Positions 47,401 to 59,500 of a DNA stretch of 64,000 nucleotides are shown here, in pieces (positions within the stretch are counted from its first letter, which is position 1; each line of letters starts with the position of its first letter). The translations under genes and the position numbers were made by a program. The stretch comes from Diploscapter coronatus (lineage: Eukaryota; Nematoda; Chromadorea; Rhabditida; Rhabditidae): positions 48,561,249 through 48,625,248 of the forward strand of contig OZ038423.1 of the NCBI GenBank assembly GCA_964036155.1. Direction: 5' to 3'. The notes under the pieces were generated by a model, which saw only the letters and a list, made by a program, of their open reading frames with translations, made no database searches and had not been told where the DNA came from.

Positions 47401-48179
47401 GACACATTTCAACACTCTCCGTTCCGAGGCCAAAGATGACCGAGTGGTAGTCGTGCTTGTACAGCAGATATCGACGATGTTCCACGCTGATGTAGTCGTC
47501 CAGGCCCACCTGAATTGGTTAATTAGCTTAATTGCACAATTAACTCACTTCCATTTCATCGAGTAGTGCTCTGACGTCGTTTTCGTGGATTCTCACGGAG
47601 CAAAGCGGATCGACGCACTTGATTCTCGCATTTTTCCGCTCTATGATGAAGTACTGGAATTTCAAAGATTTTTCCTGTAACTTGCGAAATTGCAGATAGT
47701 CAAATCGACGAATTTTCTGATCTTTAAATGCTCCAGCGCACACTCAATGCACGCGACGTGTCCGCAATTGCGCATCACAATCCGCACGCAATCTGCGTCT
47801 TTGCAGCGGCTACATGGACGTGGTTTCTGAAAAAAAACAGGTTTTTGAAAATTAACGTCTTCATGAAAATGATGGATTAACAAGTAGTGAATTTCAAAAC
47901 TCTCGAACAGAGCACTCAAAGTGATTATTTCTCGGCTTTCAATGCTATTACCAAGATCAGTGAGGGATTGGGATTGGTATGTTTATTCCAGAATTATTTT
48001 CGGAGGAAGAGAAGTCTTCAAGAAACCTCGGATCGTTTCGAGGATCCTAATGCAGAACTTCATAACTTCATCGCTCTCACCGTCGGTGCGGCTGTCTGTT
48101 GCTTAGGCTGTTTTAATTTGGCGACGTAGCCCTCGACCTTTTTGCCCAACTTGCCCGCCTTCTTGACCACCTTGAACAT
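44447..48179 (-). CDS. membrane RBR-type E3 ubiquitin ligase, RNF19-like, atypical
   Basis: Eleven exons: 48081-48179, 47710-47826, 47549-47653, 47390-47509, 46934-47020, 46444-46611, 46157-46276, 45779-45919, 45315-45492, about 44970-45085, 44447-44536. Only the last junction is unsettled. A basic N-terminus (MFKVVKKAGKLGKK) precedes RING1 (PCSRC...NCGHVACIEC...KCVDPLC). About 60 residues without Cys follow where an IBR should be. Then comes an Rcat domain with exact spacing: CPLCK, nine residues, the catalytic-position Cys in EGCVYVRC, then C-x4-C-x4-C-x2-C and a His. Three hydrophobic stretches follow, the last (GLVGVFVGVSVALSTGFFVG) resembling RNF19/dorfin. RBR ligases pass ubiquitin through a thioester on that Cys. 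The His two residues after it in parkin/HHARI is Tyr here. It probably sits in an internal membrane; substrate unknown. Confidence 0.75.
44773..44868. repeat. 96-nt hairpin with 24-bp arms
   Basis: Arms GGCTGTAGGTACTTTATTAC-CAAA (44773-44796) and its reverse complement (44845-44868) differ at one base. The loop is 48 nt with a poly-T run. It lies in the last intron of the RBR gene. It could be a tiny foldback element or a hairpin RNA. Confidence 0.65.
46708..46836. repeat. imperfect inverted repeat in RBR intron
   Basis: AATTGAGGAGTAACTTGGAAACT and CCATACAAAATA on the left pair with the reverse complement of 46798-46836. The left arm carries an extra 17-nt insert that is itself a small palindrome (AGGTCCTCCAGACCT). 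Probably a decayed foldback element. Confidence 0.5.
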
Positions 48180-48579
48180 CGTGATTTGGGTAAAGACGAT
48201 ATAGTCAAAACCATCTGAATATCGGCAATGTAAGCTAATTTTGTTGATTTAAGAAATTAACAGTTTGAATCCAATTGATTTTAGCTTGATCGTCATTATT
48301 CTGCATCGACATGCGACGTCTCCCAGGAATCTCCAGTCTTCTAACGATCGTGTCGCTCAGAGCTGCTAATACGGGTCCGTCAAATGAAGATATAGCGATT
48401 GAATCCATGAACGACTTGGTTTCTATCCGATTTGGAACTTTTTCTCCGCAACTGCGGTGCGGTAGGCAAATTTCAAAAGTCCCAAGTCTGCTCAATATTC
48501 GCAAAACAAGGATTTTATTGTAAAATTTCATTTGTAAGAAGAAACTAATAATAAGCTTATTTCTCTGAATAAATAAATA
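48180..48579. other. intergenic, RBR promoter
   Basis: The upstream region of the RBR gene and the 3' flank of the PLA2-like gene. A 98-codon minus-strand frame (48235-48531) has no domain or splice context, so it is not called. Confidence 0.35.
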
Positions 48580-49660
48580 TTAGTTTGGTGGTGTCGTGAG
48601 GAATTTCAATTCAGGAGGTGGAGTCAAGTGCAGAGGTGGAAGTGAAATGTTGAGTGCCTAAAATCGAAATTTTATGGAGTTAAATTTAGAAGTTTGTTGA
48701 AACTTTAAGAATTTTTTATCAAAGCTATTTCACTGAATCTAATTGAGCTCACAAGATTTTAAATTTAAAAAAAATAAAAACGAAAATGAATTGTAAAATG
48801 TGGTTTTGCTTGAGTTTAAATCAAAATTTGTTTGACATTTTATGCTATAACTTTAGTATAAACTGAATCTAGTCTCACCTGGAGGAACGAATTATCGTCG
48901 AAGTAAATAGTCTGGCCGGATTCGTAATTCATGAACTCTTTCGGGTTCATATTGTTCTTCGAGAACAGTCCGTAGTTCAGATGACCAAATGATTTCACGA
49001 TGTCACAGAAACGTTTCGCATGATCCTCAAAGTTTTATCTTCATTTTTCATTGATAATTTTTTCGCCTGAATTATGAAGTAGTCAAATTTAAAAATTTAA
49101 ATAAGGCGATTTTAAGAGCGTGATTGTGGTCATAGTAAAATCTCTTGCGGAAGAAAATAGGGATTTTACATATTCGAAGTTGAAAAACCAAGATTAGATT
49201 TTTTATTTCAGCAATCATGAAACCGTTAGGAATTTTGAAACCAACCACACAAATGCCCGGTTTCGTCGGGATTCCTGTAACGCAGTTACACTAGTTTTGA
49301 TCGCAGCCTGTTGCAGACAGCTTCTTTCGAACGTAGCAATTTGCATGTCGTCGGCAGCATGAAAAATGATCGTCTGAGTTTAAAAATGACTACTTTTCAG
49401 AAAAATGAAAAAAGAACTTTATTTCATTAGAAATGTTTAAATTAGCATAATGATTCAGGTTTCGGATTATTTGGACACTTATTGCGGTGAAAACGTCAAA
49501 ATATTCACTCACAAAGATATCTTTCACAATCCAGCCGAATCGTAGTTTCGAAGCCCATATTATTGACTGGATCTAGACCGCAGAAAAACCTTCCTTCGCA
49601 GAATAAAGCAAAATTTCGAAGAAGAAAAATCGAAATTACCTCTAGATCTTCAAGCATCAT
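48580..49660 (-). CDS. secreted phospholipase-A2-like protein
   Basis: Likely exons: 49513-49660, about 49294-49373 (or ending near 49333), 48879-49025, 48580-48657. After a weak hydrophobic N-terminus (VISIFLLRNFALFC) comes F-F-C-G-L-D-P, then CERYLYDDHFSCCRRHANCY. This holds the PLA2 active-site signature C-C-x2-H-x2-C. The usual His-Asp pair is His-Ala, so the calcium-binding Asp is lost and catalysis is doubtful. Later exons encode AKRFCDIVKSFGHLNYGLF and a Pro-rich tail. The exon 2/3 junction is unsettled: reading on from exon 2 meets TAG at 49291-49293, while a weak GTTCGA donor keeps the frame. Enzymatic sPLA2s cleave the sn-2 acyl chain of phospholipids; here a binding or structural role is more likely. 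It faces the ptr gene across 359 bp. Confidence 0.5.
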
Positions 49661-50019
49661 TTGAGAACATTTGTCGATAAAGTATGATTTCTTAGGTCTT
49701 ACCAAGCTTTTTAAGATGAGAGTAATTATCCAGGTCAATTAAACCGGTAATTATTCGTCACCTTCCACCTTTGATGGTTTGAAGCCAGGTTAACCAGTAA
49801 GAAAGGTTCGCGTTTCGTTCTTTATTAGGTCATCTTCTTTCTCTCTAGATTTTCCAAGTCTAGTCTATTCCCGAATAATAATTACACTTCTTTCTTACTT
49901 TCCTTTACAATGACCTCGTCTTTGCCTTATTTAGTGCGCTATTCTTGACGCTTCTAGCTAATACAATAGCCTTATTACTACGAATTTTATGATGCTACGA
50001 AAATTCCTCTAAAATATCG
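49661..50019. promoter_or_regulatory. divergent promoter, PLA2-like / ptr
   Basis: The 359 bp between head-to-head genes. No TATA box is evident. It includes a TTAATTAAAC/GGTTAACC-type palindromic stretch near 49735-49795. Confidence 0.3.
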
Positions 50020-53000
50020 ATGAGTTTGAATTTTCAATCGCTAGTATCGCAGTTTTTCGAGGTAAATTTATTTTTCTTTAGCTTTTCTTAGATTTCTTAG
50101 TGGCAAACCCTACTGGTAGTTCGATGGCCGTTATTATTTCTGACGATTCCACCGTTATTGACGATTTTTATAAGTATGTTTCAATTTTCGTGTTATTTCT
50201 TTAATTTGCATCGATTTCATTTAGCTGCATTAACTTTAAATGACTTACATATCGAAACGACGAATGAAACATTACAAGTCTTTCTCCCGGACGAAATGGA
50301 AAGTTTAACGAATCTAAAGGAGGTATTTTCAAATTTGATGTTTCATGATTTAAATATTTTGCATACATATGAAGGTTTGATCCTAGCTTTACAACATTCA
50401 ACTTTATGCTCGAAATCTTGAAACTAGAAATTTTATCTTTTTCTATGAAATTGCATAATAATTTACTAGCACGAATACTTTATCTAAAATTTTCTTAATG
50501 TTTCGATATTATTATCGTGCCTTAAGATTAGATGATTTTTGAAACTTACGAATTGTTAGTTGCTCATCTATTGCAACCTTGTCAATGCTATGATCATATT
50601 GTCGAAAGAAATCATAAGCTCCAGAAATTTCGAAATTGTTTTTAGTTAATAGCCCTGTTCCCTCCTCGGGACGCTCAAAGAGATAGCTATTCCGTGTTTG
50701 GATCAAAGTTCATCTACACGGTCGTCGAGGATCTGGACGGCGACATCCTCACTCAGTCAGGCATCGAGCGAGCTGCCAGATTGCACAATAACATTCTAAA
50801 TTTAGCTGTAGGTTTTTTTTTTTTTTAAGTTTCCATATTTTTATAGCATCAAATTATCTTTTTTTTTCAGGAAAAAATGCGAAATTTTTTTTCTTTATAA
50901 CTTAAAAATTTGATATAAAAGTTTAGAAATGCTGCACAAAATCTTGTCGAAACTTGAAACTCATCAAAAATAGTCCTAAGGTGATACAAATTAACAATTA
51001 AATTCAGACCCCATCAGGTACAAAACTATCGCAGATATGTTTGAAGCAAACGAGCGATTCGGAATGTACGTTTCACCCACTGGCATATGCGCTACAGGAC
51101 GATATTCCGGTGATTCTATCATTTTACTATTTCTAGAGTATCAGTTGATTCCCTAAGCAGAAGCATATCAAATCATTTTATTGTGATGAAATATAAAATT
51201 TCTTAAACACATCAGCTTCTGTTGGATAAACGAGATTTTTTTCTTAACTTGAGTATTACTTTAGCCATAGGCAAGCCGCAAATTTAATAAAAACTCCAAT
51301 ATTGTTTCATGAAAAAATTTTGAACCATAAGATCAAGAAAATTTGATATTTTAGTACCTCGCTGTCCAATTTATGCTACGATATCCCGTCATCAAGTTGG
51401 GCGACTTATCTATCGATAACGCTTTGGTTTTCGGAAGAGTTCAGATTCAGAATAACGTAAAATTACCTTCATCTTTCTCACAAAAATGAATATTTAGTCC
51501 TTAGACGTCGATGGTAACGCTCCAATCGAAAGGGCGGCCGCGATTCGAATATTTTATCTTATAGAAAATAGCCAGAAGGCTGAAGAGTAAATTCTTCTTA
51601 AAAGATGATGAATTCAAAATTTGAATTCAGATGGATCGACTTTTTCCTCTCCGTCATTCCGAAGTACAAGGAAAATAACACTCGAATTTTATGGTCCTCA
51701 TCTAAAAGTCTAGCGAATGAAATGGAAAGAAATGGAGAGGTATAAATTGTTTCAATTTGAATAACTAATCTTATATCCGAATGAACAAAAATGTTGTGAT
51801 TTCGAATGTTTGCCTAAAATCTTATAACTTGCTGAAGTCTTAAAAATAATAACTTCAGCTCCTTATACCATGGATGCCTTGGACGGCCCTACTTCTCGTC
51901 ATATTTTGCATGGTTGTGTGCTCTTCAAAAGATCCTGTTAGGTAGAGTTATTTACCCTAGTTATGATAATTACCTTGATTAAGTCATAATTGTCCCGATT
52001 ATCTCAGATCCCAACCGTTTATCGGATTCTTTGCAATGTTCAGTGCAACGATGTCAACGGTCGCGTCAACAGCATTATTGCTGTATTTGAGATACCCATT
52101 TTTGCCGCTGGTCTTCATTATGCCGTTTTTGGTTATCTGTGAGTTAGTCATTTGATGTTTTAAAATTGTGTCAAATGTAGGAAGAATCGTTATTTAGATC
52201 TTTTATTCCATACAATTTTCGAATCTATGAATGATCAATTTGTGAAAGAAATTAATTTGTCGATTTCGTTTTCTATAAAACAAAGTTTGGGGTTACTAGC
52301 TTTTCAAATTTATAAATTAGTCGCTTTTTCGTGAAACTAATAGAAAATGAAATTTAGCGATAGGCACAGATAACATGTTTCTGATGTTGAATTCATGGAG
52401 GATGGCCCACGGAAAGGATCTCGAAAAACGGTATCTGAATTTAAAAAATTCTTAAATATCCCTAAAATTAAGATTCACCGCTGCTTTAACCGAGACTTCA
52501 GCCTCTTTATTCTTAACTTCGTTAACCGATGGATTATCTTTTTCAATCGGGTCGATATCCGAGTTTTATGCAGTTCGTGAGTGGTTTATGAAAATGTATC
52601 CGAAACTAAAAACCAATTTAAAATATTATCTAAATTTCCAACTAAAATACTGCCCTAACTTTGATTTATTTTTAAAATAAGAAACATGATTTAAAGTTTA
52701 CTTTTTAGGGGTATTCTGCACCTATTGCGCTATGGCGATATTATTCATGTTTCTGTACCAAACCACATTTCTCTCAGCAGTCATGGTTCTGTGTTGTCGA
52801 AGAGAGTTCGCCGGAAAACATTTTCTTCATTGTCTGCCTTGTTTTAGAGGAATACGGAAATCAACTAACAGCAAACATGGTTGGTTGGTTTAGGCTTTAA
52901 GAAATGTCATATTTTCTAAATGTTACATGTAAAATGTTATCCGAAGAAGACGTTCTACAATAATTCATCTTGATTCAAGGTTACTGCCAATGCTTCCGCG

Positions 53001-55276
53001 AGTGCGGAACGTCCGCGAAGCATTGACAGTACAAGGATGATGGAATAATATTAAAAATTTCAATATTCATATTCAGTAATTTGAAGCATATTCAAATTTC
53101 AGAAATAACTTTGGCCTTTCACCCGACTTCTCATATTCAACATTCTAATTCATCTAAAATCGCCTGCGTTTTGGGTCGATTATTACTCAATCCTTTTGTA
53201 CGAATACTAGTGTTCCTTTTGTTCCTAGTTTATCTAGCCTTATCCGTGGCTTATTCGTTAGGTAAATGTTTTTTTATAATTATTTTAGCTTACCTAGTTT
53301 TTAGCCTTACCCCTTGGGCTAGATTTGCAATTGTTGACCCCAGATGGATCTTATGTGGCAGAAGAGTTGGAACAGCAAGAACGATTATTCGGAAATTACG
53401 GACCGTATTGTTTCGCCGTCGTCAAATTACATAATTTCACACTGGCAAATCCGAAAACTCGAATTCAATTATTGGAACTGTATGAAGCGCTTGGGAGGTA
53501 AAATTTCGTTTTGAAGTTCATTTTTAAATACGAAACACGGTAAATGTAAAAATTCGTGATTTTTACTTTATTAAACTTTTTCTAGCTGAAAACTTATTAC
53601 TATGCAAAATTTAAATCAAGAGAACCTTAAAATTCGATTCGATTTAGTCATTCCCTAGTCTCCAAGGCTGAATTTTGGCTTGAAGATTTTGAGCAATTCA
53701 TCAATAAAGATCGTGGGAAAGAAGAGTCGGAGAATTTCAATGACGTGTTGTTCACATTTCTAGCTAACCCTCAAAATCAGCGCTATCGGACTGATATACG
53801 GTATTTTCGATTATATTATGCCCACGATAGTTTTCTCTTATTAGATATATCATCTATTCCTTCAGATATAATTTCTTGTAGCATAAATTTTTTTGCTTTA
53901 AAATATCGTCACCGCTTTTATAAGACTTCTTTTTATAAAAATGATAAAATACCGATGTTTTAGAATCACTATTGATTTAAAATAAAAGTTCATTATTATC
54001 TAGCTTCGCGTTAGACGGGAGAATAGAAGCAATAAAAATGCTACTTCGAGTTCGACATTTGAAGCCTGAACACGACGATCCAAGAGCGTTTCATTTGAGA
54101 ACAACCATGAAAAACTCGCAATTCGATGGGTTCGTTTATGATACGAGGTAATTAAAAAGATAAATGCCTTAAAGATCTGCTTATAAAATTGTTTAACTGC
54201 AAGGTTCAATCAGATTATGAAACAAATCGGATTCAGATAACTTTTAATTGTATTTTTATATTTTATAATTTCAGAGATTCATGATTACGAACTTTATACT
54301 TTCAGTTTCTTACTAGTCGACCAACAAACGATAACCGTTTATAACGTGGTGGTTAACGTAATATCCGCGATTATTACGATGGCAGCCATATGTTGTTTGA
54401 TGGTGAGTTCATCAAAATTACATTTTTACTAATAAATACATGTTTAGGTTCCAAGACTATTATCCACATTTTGCATAGCCGTTTCAATATTGTCAATAAA
54501 TATTGGTGTAGTGGGAGCATTATCATTTATGTCGACTAGACTAGACATCATCTCGATGATTACTATCGTTATGAGTGTGGGATTTTCGGGTAGATTTCGG
54601 ATTTTGCAATTATTAATCGCGTGAAACGTTTTAATCTTGCCACAACATACTTGTTTAAATTTGGAATATATATGATGCTTTATTTTTAAGCTATGATTTT
54701 TCAGTCGACTACGTAACTCATACCACCTTTCACTATGTAGTTCAAAAAGATGACCGATTGCAGGTACTTATGGCTTAAAACTCTTTTCTAATTTCTAACT
54801 TTAGCGATGTTTATTATTTACATTTTCCCCGATTCTCCAATCAGCGCTAAGTACTGCTGTCGGAGTTTTACCTCTGATCTTTGTCCCATCGTACATCGTG
54901 AGGACTTTTGTCTATACAGTGCTTTTCGTCGTTGCAATAGGTTTACTCCATGGAATCCTATTTCTGCCGGTTTTGTTGGATACTGTTGTGAGTAATTATT
55001 TCTTTTCAACTTAATTTAAGTTTCAATTTTACGGTAATTTAACTATTCTAATATTATGTACTCTCTGAATTACTGAACGTTAAAATTAATGATTTGTAAT
55101 ATATTATAGGATTTTTCTCGCTGTATGCACGATATTAATTTTCAAAATTTCAGGTACCAAAATCCGAATATCTCGAAGCCTACGGCGCAGATGAAAGTAG
55201 TGAAGATCAATTCGCGATTTCTCCAAACACGATCTATTATGTTGGTCATGCTAGTAGGAAAAGAATGCATTATTGA
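50020..55276 (+). CDS. patched-related (ptr) sterol-sensing-domain protein
   Basis: Twenty-two exons, all phases closing, give 857 aa: 50020-50061, 50101-50173, 50225-50322, 50646-50807, 51008-51109, 51355-51456, 51498-51586, 51631-51739, 51859-51941, 52008-52138, 52358-52430, 52473-52576, 52709-52879, 53103-53261, 53323-53497, 53648-53800, 54004-54147, 54306-54402, 54448-54589, 54705-54763, 54805-54987, 55154-55276. It has an RND/patched layout: TM1, a large extracellular loop ([12 protein letters not shown]), TM2-6 with the sterol-sensing part ([32 protein letters not shown]), TM7, a second loop, then TM8-12 ([35 protein letters not shown]). The charged Asp in TM4 (GTD) and TM10 (FSVD) are kept, consistent with a proton- or ion-coupled transporter. 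C. elegans ptr genes act in moulting and lipid or ion transport; which paralogue this is cannot be told. Confidence 0.9.
52982..53031. repeat. GC-rich 50-nt hairpin in ptr intron
   Basis: TACTGCCAATGCTTCCGCG and its near reverse complement CCGCGAAGCATTGACAGTA flank a 12-nt loop. The loop region can form an alternative stem (TTCCGC with GCGGAA). It lies in intron 13, in an otherwise AT-rich setting. Confidence 0.6.
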
Positions 55277-56530
55277 ACTAATTGAAAATCGTCATAAATC
55301 TAGTCAAGCTCATGTTTCATCATTTTGATCTCCGAATAAACTCCTCAAATAGTATTCATAGGTATATATAGCAGTGAAAATATATCAGAAAATTCATCCA
55401 ATATCACGAATCTCGATAGAAAAATTCAATTTTTTCAATATGAGCTTTGCATGAAAGCAAATATTCCGCTGATGACATAAAACTTGTCTATTTTCCCCAT
55501 TTGAGAATTCCCCGGTATGCGTATTTGCTGGTATGGAATCGCTAAAGAGATAGGAAAGCTGTCAAAGTGTCGCACGGTTCAGATTTTCTGACCATCTAGA
55601 GAGTACGAGATTTGAGAGAGGAAAAGAAGAACCGTAAATGGACAAATATAGCCATGCGTTCTTTCAGATGGAATCTTCATTAGATCATCAAATGGAGAGT
55701 TTGGTTTCGAGTTCTTTTTTTTTTCTTTTAAGTATTTTTTATTAAATTATTCTTCTTCGATTTTTACGTGTTTTTCCAAGTTTTCTATATCTCGTGAATT
55801 TTATAAAGTTTTATCTCTATCAGTTGATCTGAATATTGCTGAAATTTCGATTGTGATTTCATTCCTTCTTTTTCTTATCATCTCTTTATTATCAATGCTA
55901 TCTCATCATATCTTCATATTTTCTCTCATTCTCTCCATAATCTATAATCTCTCACAGCTTCATATTAGGTCATTTCTCCTTTATTTCCATCAGCATCGTT
56001 TGCATATTTCAAGGTCTTATCAAATGTTTCGAAATTTTATCGAGAATTATTTAGCTGATATTCCAGCCTGCTTTAAATTCATATGCTTAATCATAGGATG
56101 AGATTTCTTGATCTTATCAATAAGACCTGATATCATATCCCATTTTGTCAGCTGCATATGGATTATCGAAATCCAATATCCAGCCTGATTCATAAAACGA
56201 GTGAAATCACTTTCGTGACTTTTCCAGAAATTTTGAATTCTTTGTCTGTTGCTATAAACTTTTATTTCACTCTCATCGATCTGCATACTTCCCACTTACT
56301 GATTAAATTTGTAATTATTCTCTATATTCTTCTATAAAACTTATATAATTTGATTTTTTATCAACTTTCTGATTGATTACTTCAGTTTTTTAATCTACAT
56401 TTTCTATAATAATCATCAGATTTTTTTCCAAACTAGCACATTTTTTATAAACCATTTCTTATCTCACATTTTCTCAAGACATATTTTATTTTCAAATTTT
56501 CACCGGTTTTTAGTTACCTACGATTTCCAG
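55277..56530. other. intergenic, PLEKHD1-like promoter side
   Basis: About 1.25 kb of ptr 3' flank followed by a TCTT/TTTC-rich stretch (55700-56000). It ends in a TTTCCAG acceptor directly abutting the ATG at 56531. No coding exon is seen. Confidence 0.45.
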
Positions 56531-59500
56531 ATGACGATCGACAAGCCACCAGTGAAGCCCGACAAAAAGCGAGTCGCACCGACAATCCCCGTCAAGCCGA
56601 AGGAACAACAGACCGGCGAGAAGAAGGGCATTTTGAGGAGTCTGTCTTTTCAGGTATAAAAATTAACTTTATTTGAATTCTTAGAATATTATAGGTAAAA
56701 AACCCTGCAAATATATGTTTCGCGAAACTCCTCATCAATGTAAAATTGATAATATGTGTAATGTGAGCCTGTCAATGCCTCACTAAAATAATTCTTATAA
56801 AATTTCCTCATAAGGCCAATTCTGACATCAATCTCCTTTCGGTTCAGGTCAGCCCTTGTTTTCCAAGCAAAAATAGCCTTCCCATTAGCAAATACGAGAA
56901 AAAACGGGGGTGTTTGCGATTTTTGTGGCATTTTCTCCGAGGCTTTTAGCGCAGACGTATCCGGATTTTTCCGGTCAAAAACAGCCGCACGAACACATGC
57001 CAAATGAAGCCTAGCCTTATTTCATTTGATTTAATCAAATCTCTATGAAACACGGCTGAGATATTCTAATTATCTATTTTCCCTAGACCTATTCTGTGAT
57101 TCAATCATAGATATTTGATGTGAAAGTCCAGTCAATATTTCCCCAGACTCTTCTCTGATCTCTCATAATGACTTTCCAATGGGACTGGGAACTCAAAAAC
57201 AAATGGACGGCGTCCTCGAAAAAAGTCAAGTCTTTGCATGTTGTGGGTGTTAGATTTTATTTGAAAATGGATTTTTAATGCAGGCGTCTTATAAATTAAT
57301 CATAGACTGCATGATTTCATTTTGAGTCAGATGATTCAGCGGACAAGTGGTTAAAAATTATCGCGTAAATTTACGTTTGAAACCTACCCATCTTTAGAAG
57401 CAATTCAACGATGAATGTTAGATTTAGCGTTTCGTTCGTAAATATACATTTCAAGATAACTCGTACTAAACCGAAAGAAAATCATTGAATGTAAAAGAGT
57501 GTGGGCACGTTATAATATTTCTTAAATTCAGTTCTCGAATCTGGGCCGTAAGAAGTCGAACGACTACGATTTCACCCCAGAAGAGCCGAATTACGATGAC
57601 ATGGGTCCAATGCTAGGCGTGCAGTGCTTCGGCACGCTCCTCAAAAAATACAAGAAGAAGAACAGACCTGCCAAGTGGTCGAAGCGGTAGGGGAAGGCTG
57701 ATTTATTTTGGCAAAAAATAAATATTTTTTTAGATTTTTCGTCCTGAAAGAATGTTTTCTGATTTATTACACCACGAAATTCAAGAAAACCTTCGAGAAG
57801 ACGAGAAGGATCGATCTTCATCCGAAGGTGAGGATTGATTTTTAAATAAGTATTTTGCCGCTAAGCAACGTTCTTATCTCTCAATATTTCAATATTCTAT
57901 TTCCTGAAATATCCATTAAAATATTCAAAACGAATGAACACCTTTCGTATGAAACGTCAACTCCAAAACTAGTGACTTTGGAAGGGAAGATTATCTTCTT
58001 CCTAGATAATCATAGCACGCATCTCATTCATCATTTAAAACAAATAGACTAGAAATTAGGGGTTCTCCTATCTGAATTAACTATATTCAGGGCATAATTC
58101 CGCTGATCGGTTGCTCGATTGTGTCGGGAGGGGATGTCGGAAAGAAGCACTGCTTGCTCATCGCCCATCCTCAATTCGCATCCGCAATCATCGTTGCGGC
58201 ACCTGACTTCAAGGTCCAGGAACAATGGTTAAAGGCTCTGAGGAACGCTACTAAAGTGTATGGGATTTAGAATTATTTTTAAATTATATGCCATTAAAAC
58301 ATCGCGAAGTTTCAAGGGTTTGGACAAGAAATGATATCTTGAATCATTTGCTTATGCTACTAAAATGTCAAAATTTATAAAAAGAAAAGAGATTTTTAAA
58401 TAAAAATAGCTTTAATTTTCAATTTTCAGATCCTATAAAAATACTTTGGTTGGTGAAACGATGATTCGGGAATTGGAGAGCAAAGGTAAACTTCATAAAA
58501 ATTACAGATTAAAATTCACTTTTAGGGTTATTACTAAACGAAGAAAAGAAGACTTACGAAGAAAAGTTGGAGGCTGAAGCTAAAGCTCGGCAAGAGGAGA
58601 AGGAACGGGCTGCGGTAATTCGTTCGGAGAAATTCTTCCTTCATATTTTTATTCCCCAAGCTTTCCTCGAGAATAAATTTTGTTTAATTTCAGGAATTAG
58701 TTCGTCTGAAAGAAGAGTTAGAAGAAGAACGAGAAAAATTAATTCGAACTACGAAAAAGTTGAAGGACGACTTACAAAATGTGAAAAGTGAATTGAAACT
58801 GACAAACGAAATGAAGAAAACTTTGGAACAAGAGAAGATCTCGCTGAATTCGAAGACTGAATATTTGCAGGCTAATATGGAGGTAAATTTAGGATTCTTT
58901 ATCACGATTAATGTAATTGTATTGCACTTAAAATCATGACTATGTGATTTTGCTTCCCAACATTAAAAAATATCTTGCACTTTTCTAAAAATAATCGTCT
59001 TGCATAGGCTTCACAAAATTATATATAAAGAGATTTCCTTCTGAAAATTCCATTGGTTTGAATAATTTCAGAGCCTAAACATCGAGAAGGAGAAAATCCA
59101 AGAGCAAATGCAGGGGATCATTCGTGAGCGAGAGCAATTTCTACTGGAAAATCAAAATCTCTCCACGACCACCTGTCAACTCAAAAATCGCCTACTCGAA
59201 ATTGAAACCAAAACGAACTGCATACAGACGGAGAAAGAGAAAATCGAGACTTTGTAGGGGAAAAATAGTATCTTTTTTCTTTGAAACGATGATTTTCAGA
59301 TTACGTCTGAACGAGCATAAAACCGCGGATTTGGAAAAAGAACGGCAATATTATACGAAACAAACACAAGATTTGATGTCGAATTTGAAGGTTATTTTAT
59401 TCTTTAAAAATTTGTGATATTTGGTAGTTAAATCATTCTTTTGAAAATCTGTTTAATATTTCACTTCTTTTGAAGCACGGACTTTTCTTAAAATTTCTAT

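Noticed and set aside
48235..48531. 98-codon minus-strand frame between the PLA2-like and RBR genes
   Set aside because: Could be a 3' exon, but the PLA2-like gene closes at 48580 and no acceptor joins it in frame.
56689..57003. 104-codon minus-strand frame in intron 1 of the PLEKHD1-like gene
   Set aside because: Looked like a possible nested gene, but it has no domain and no supporting signals.
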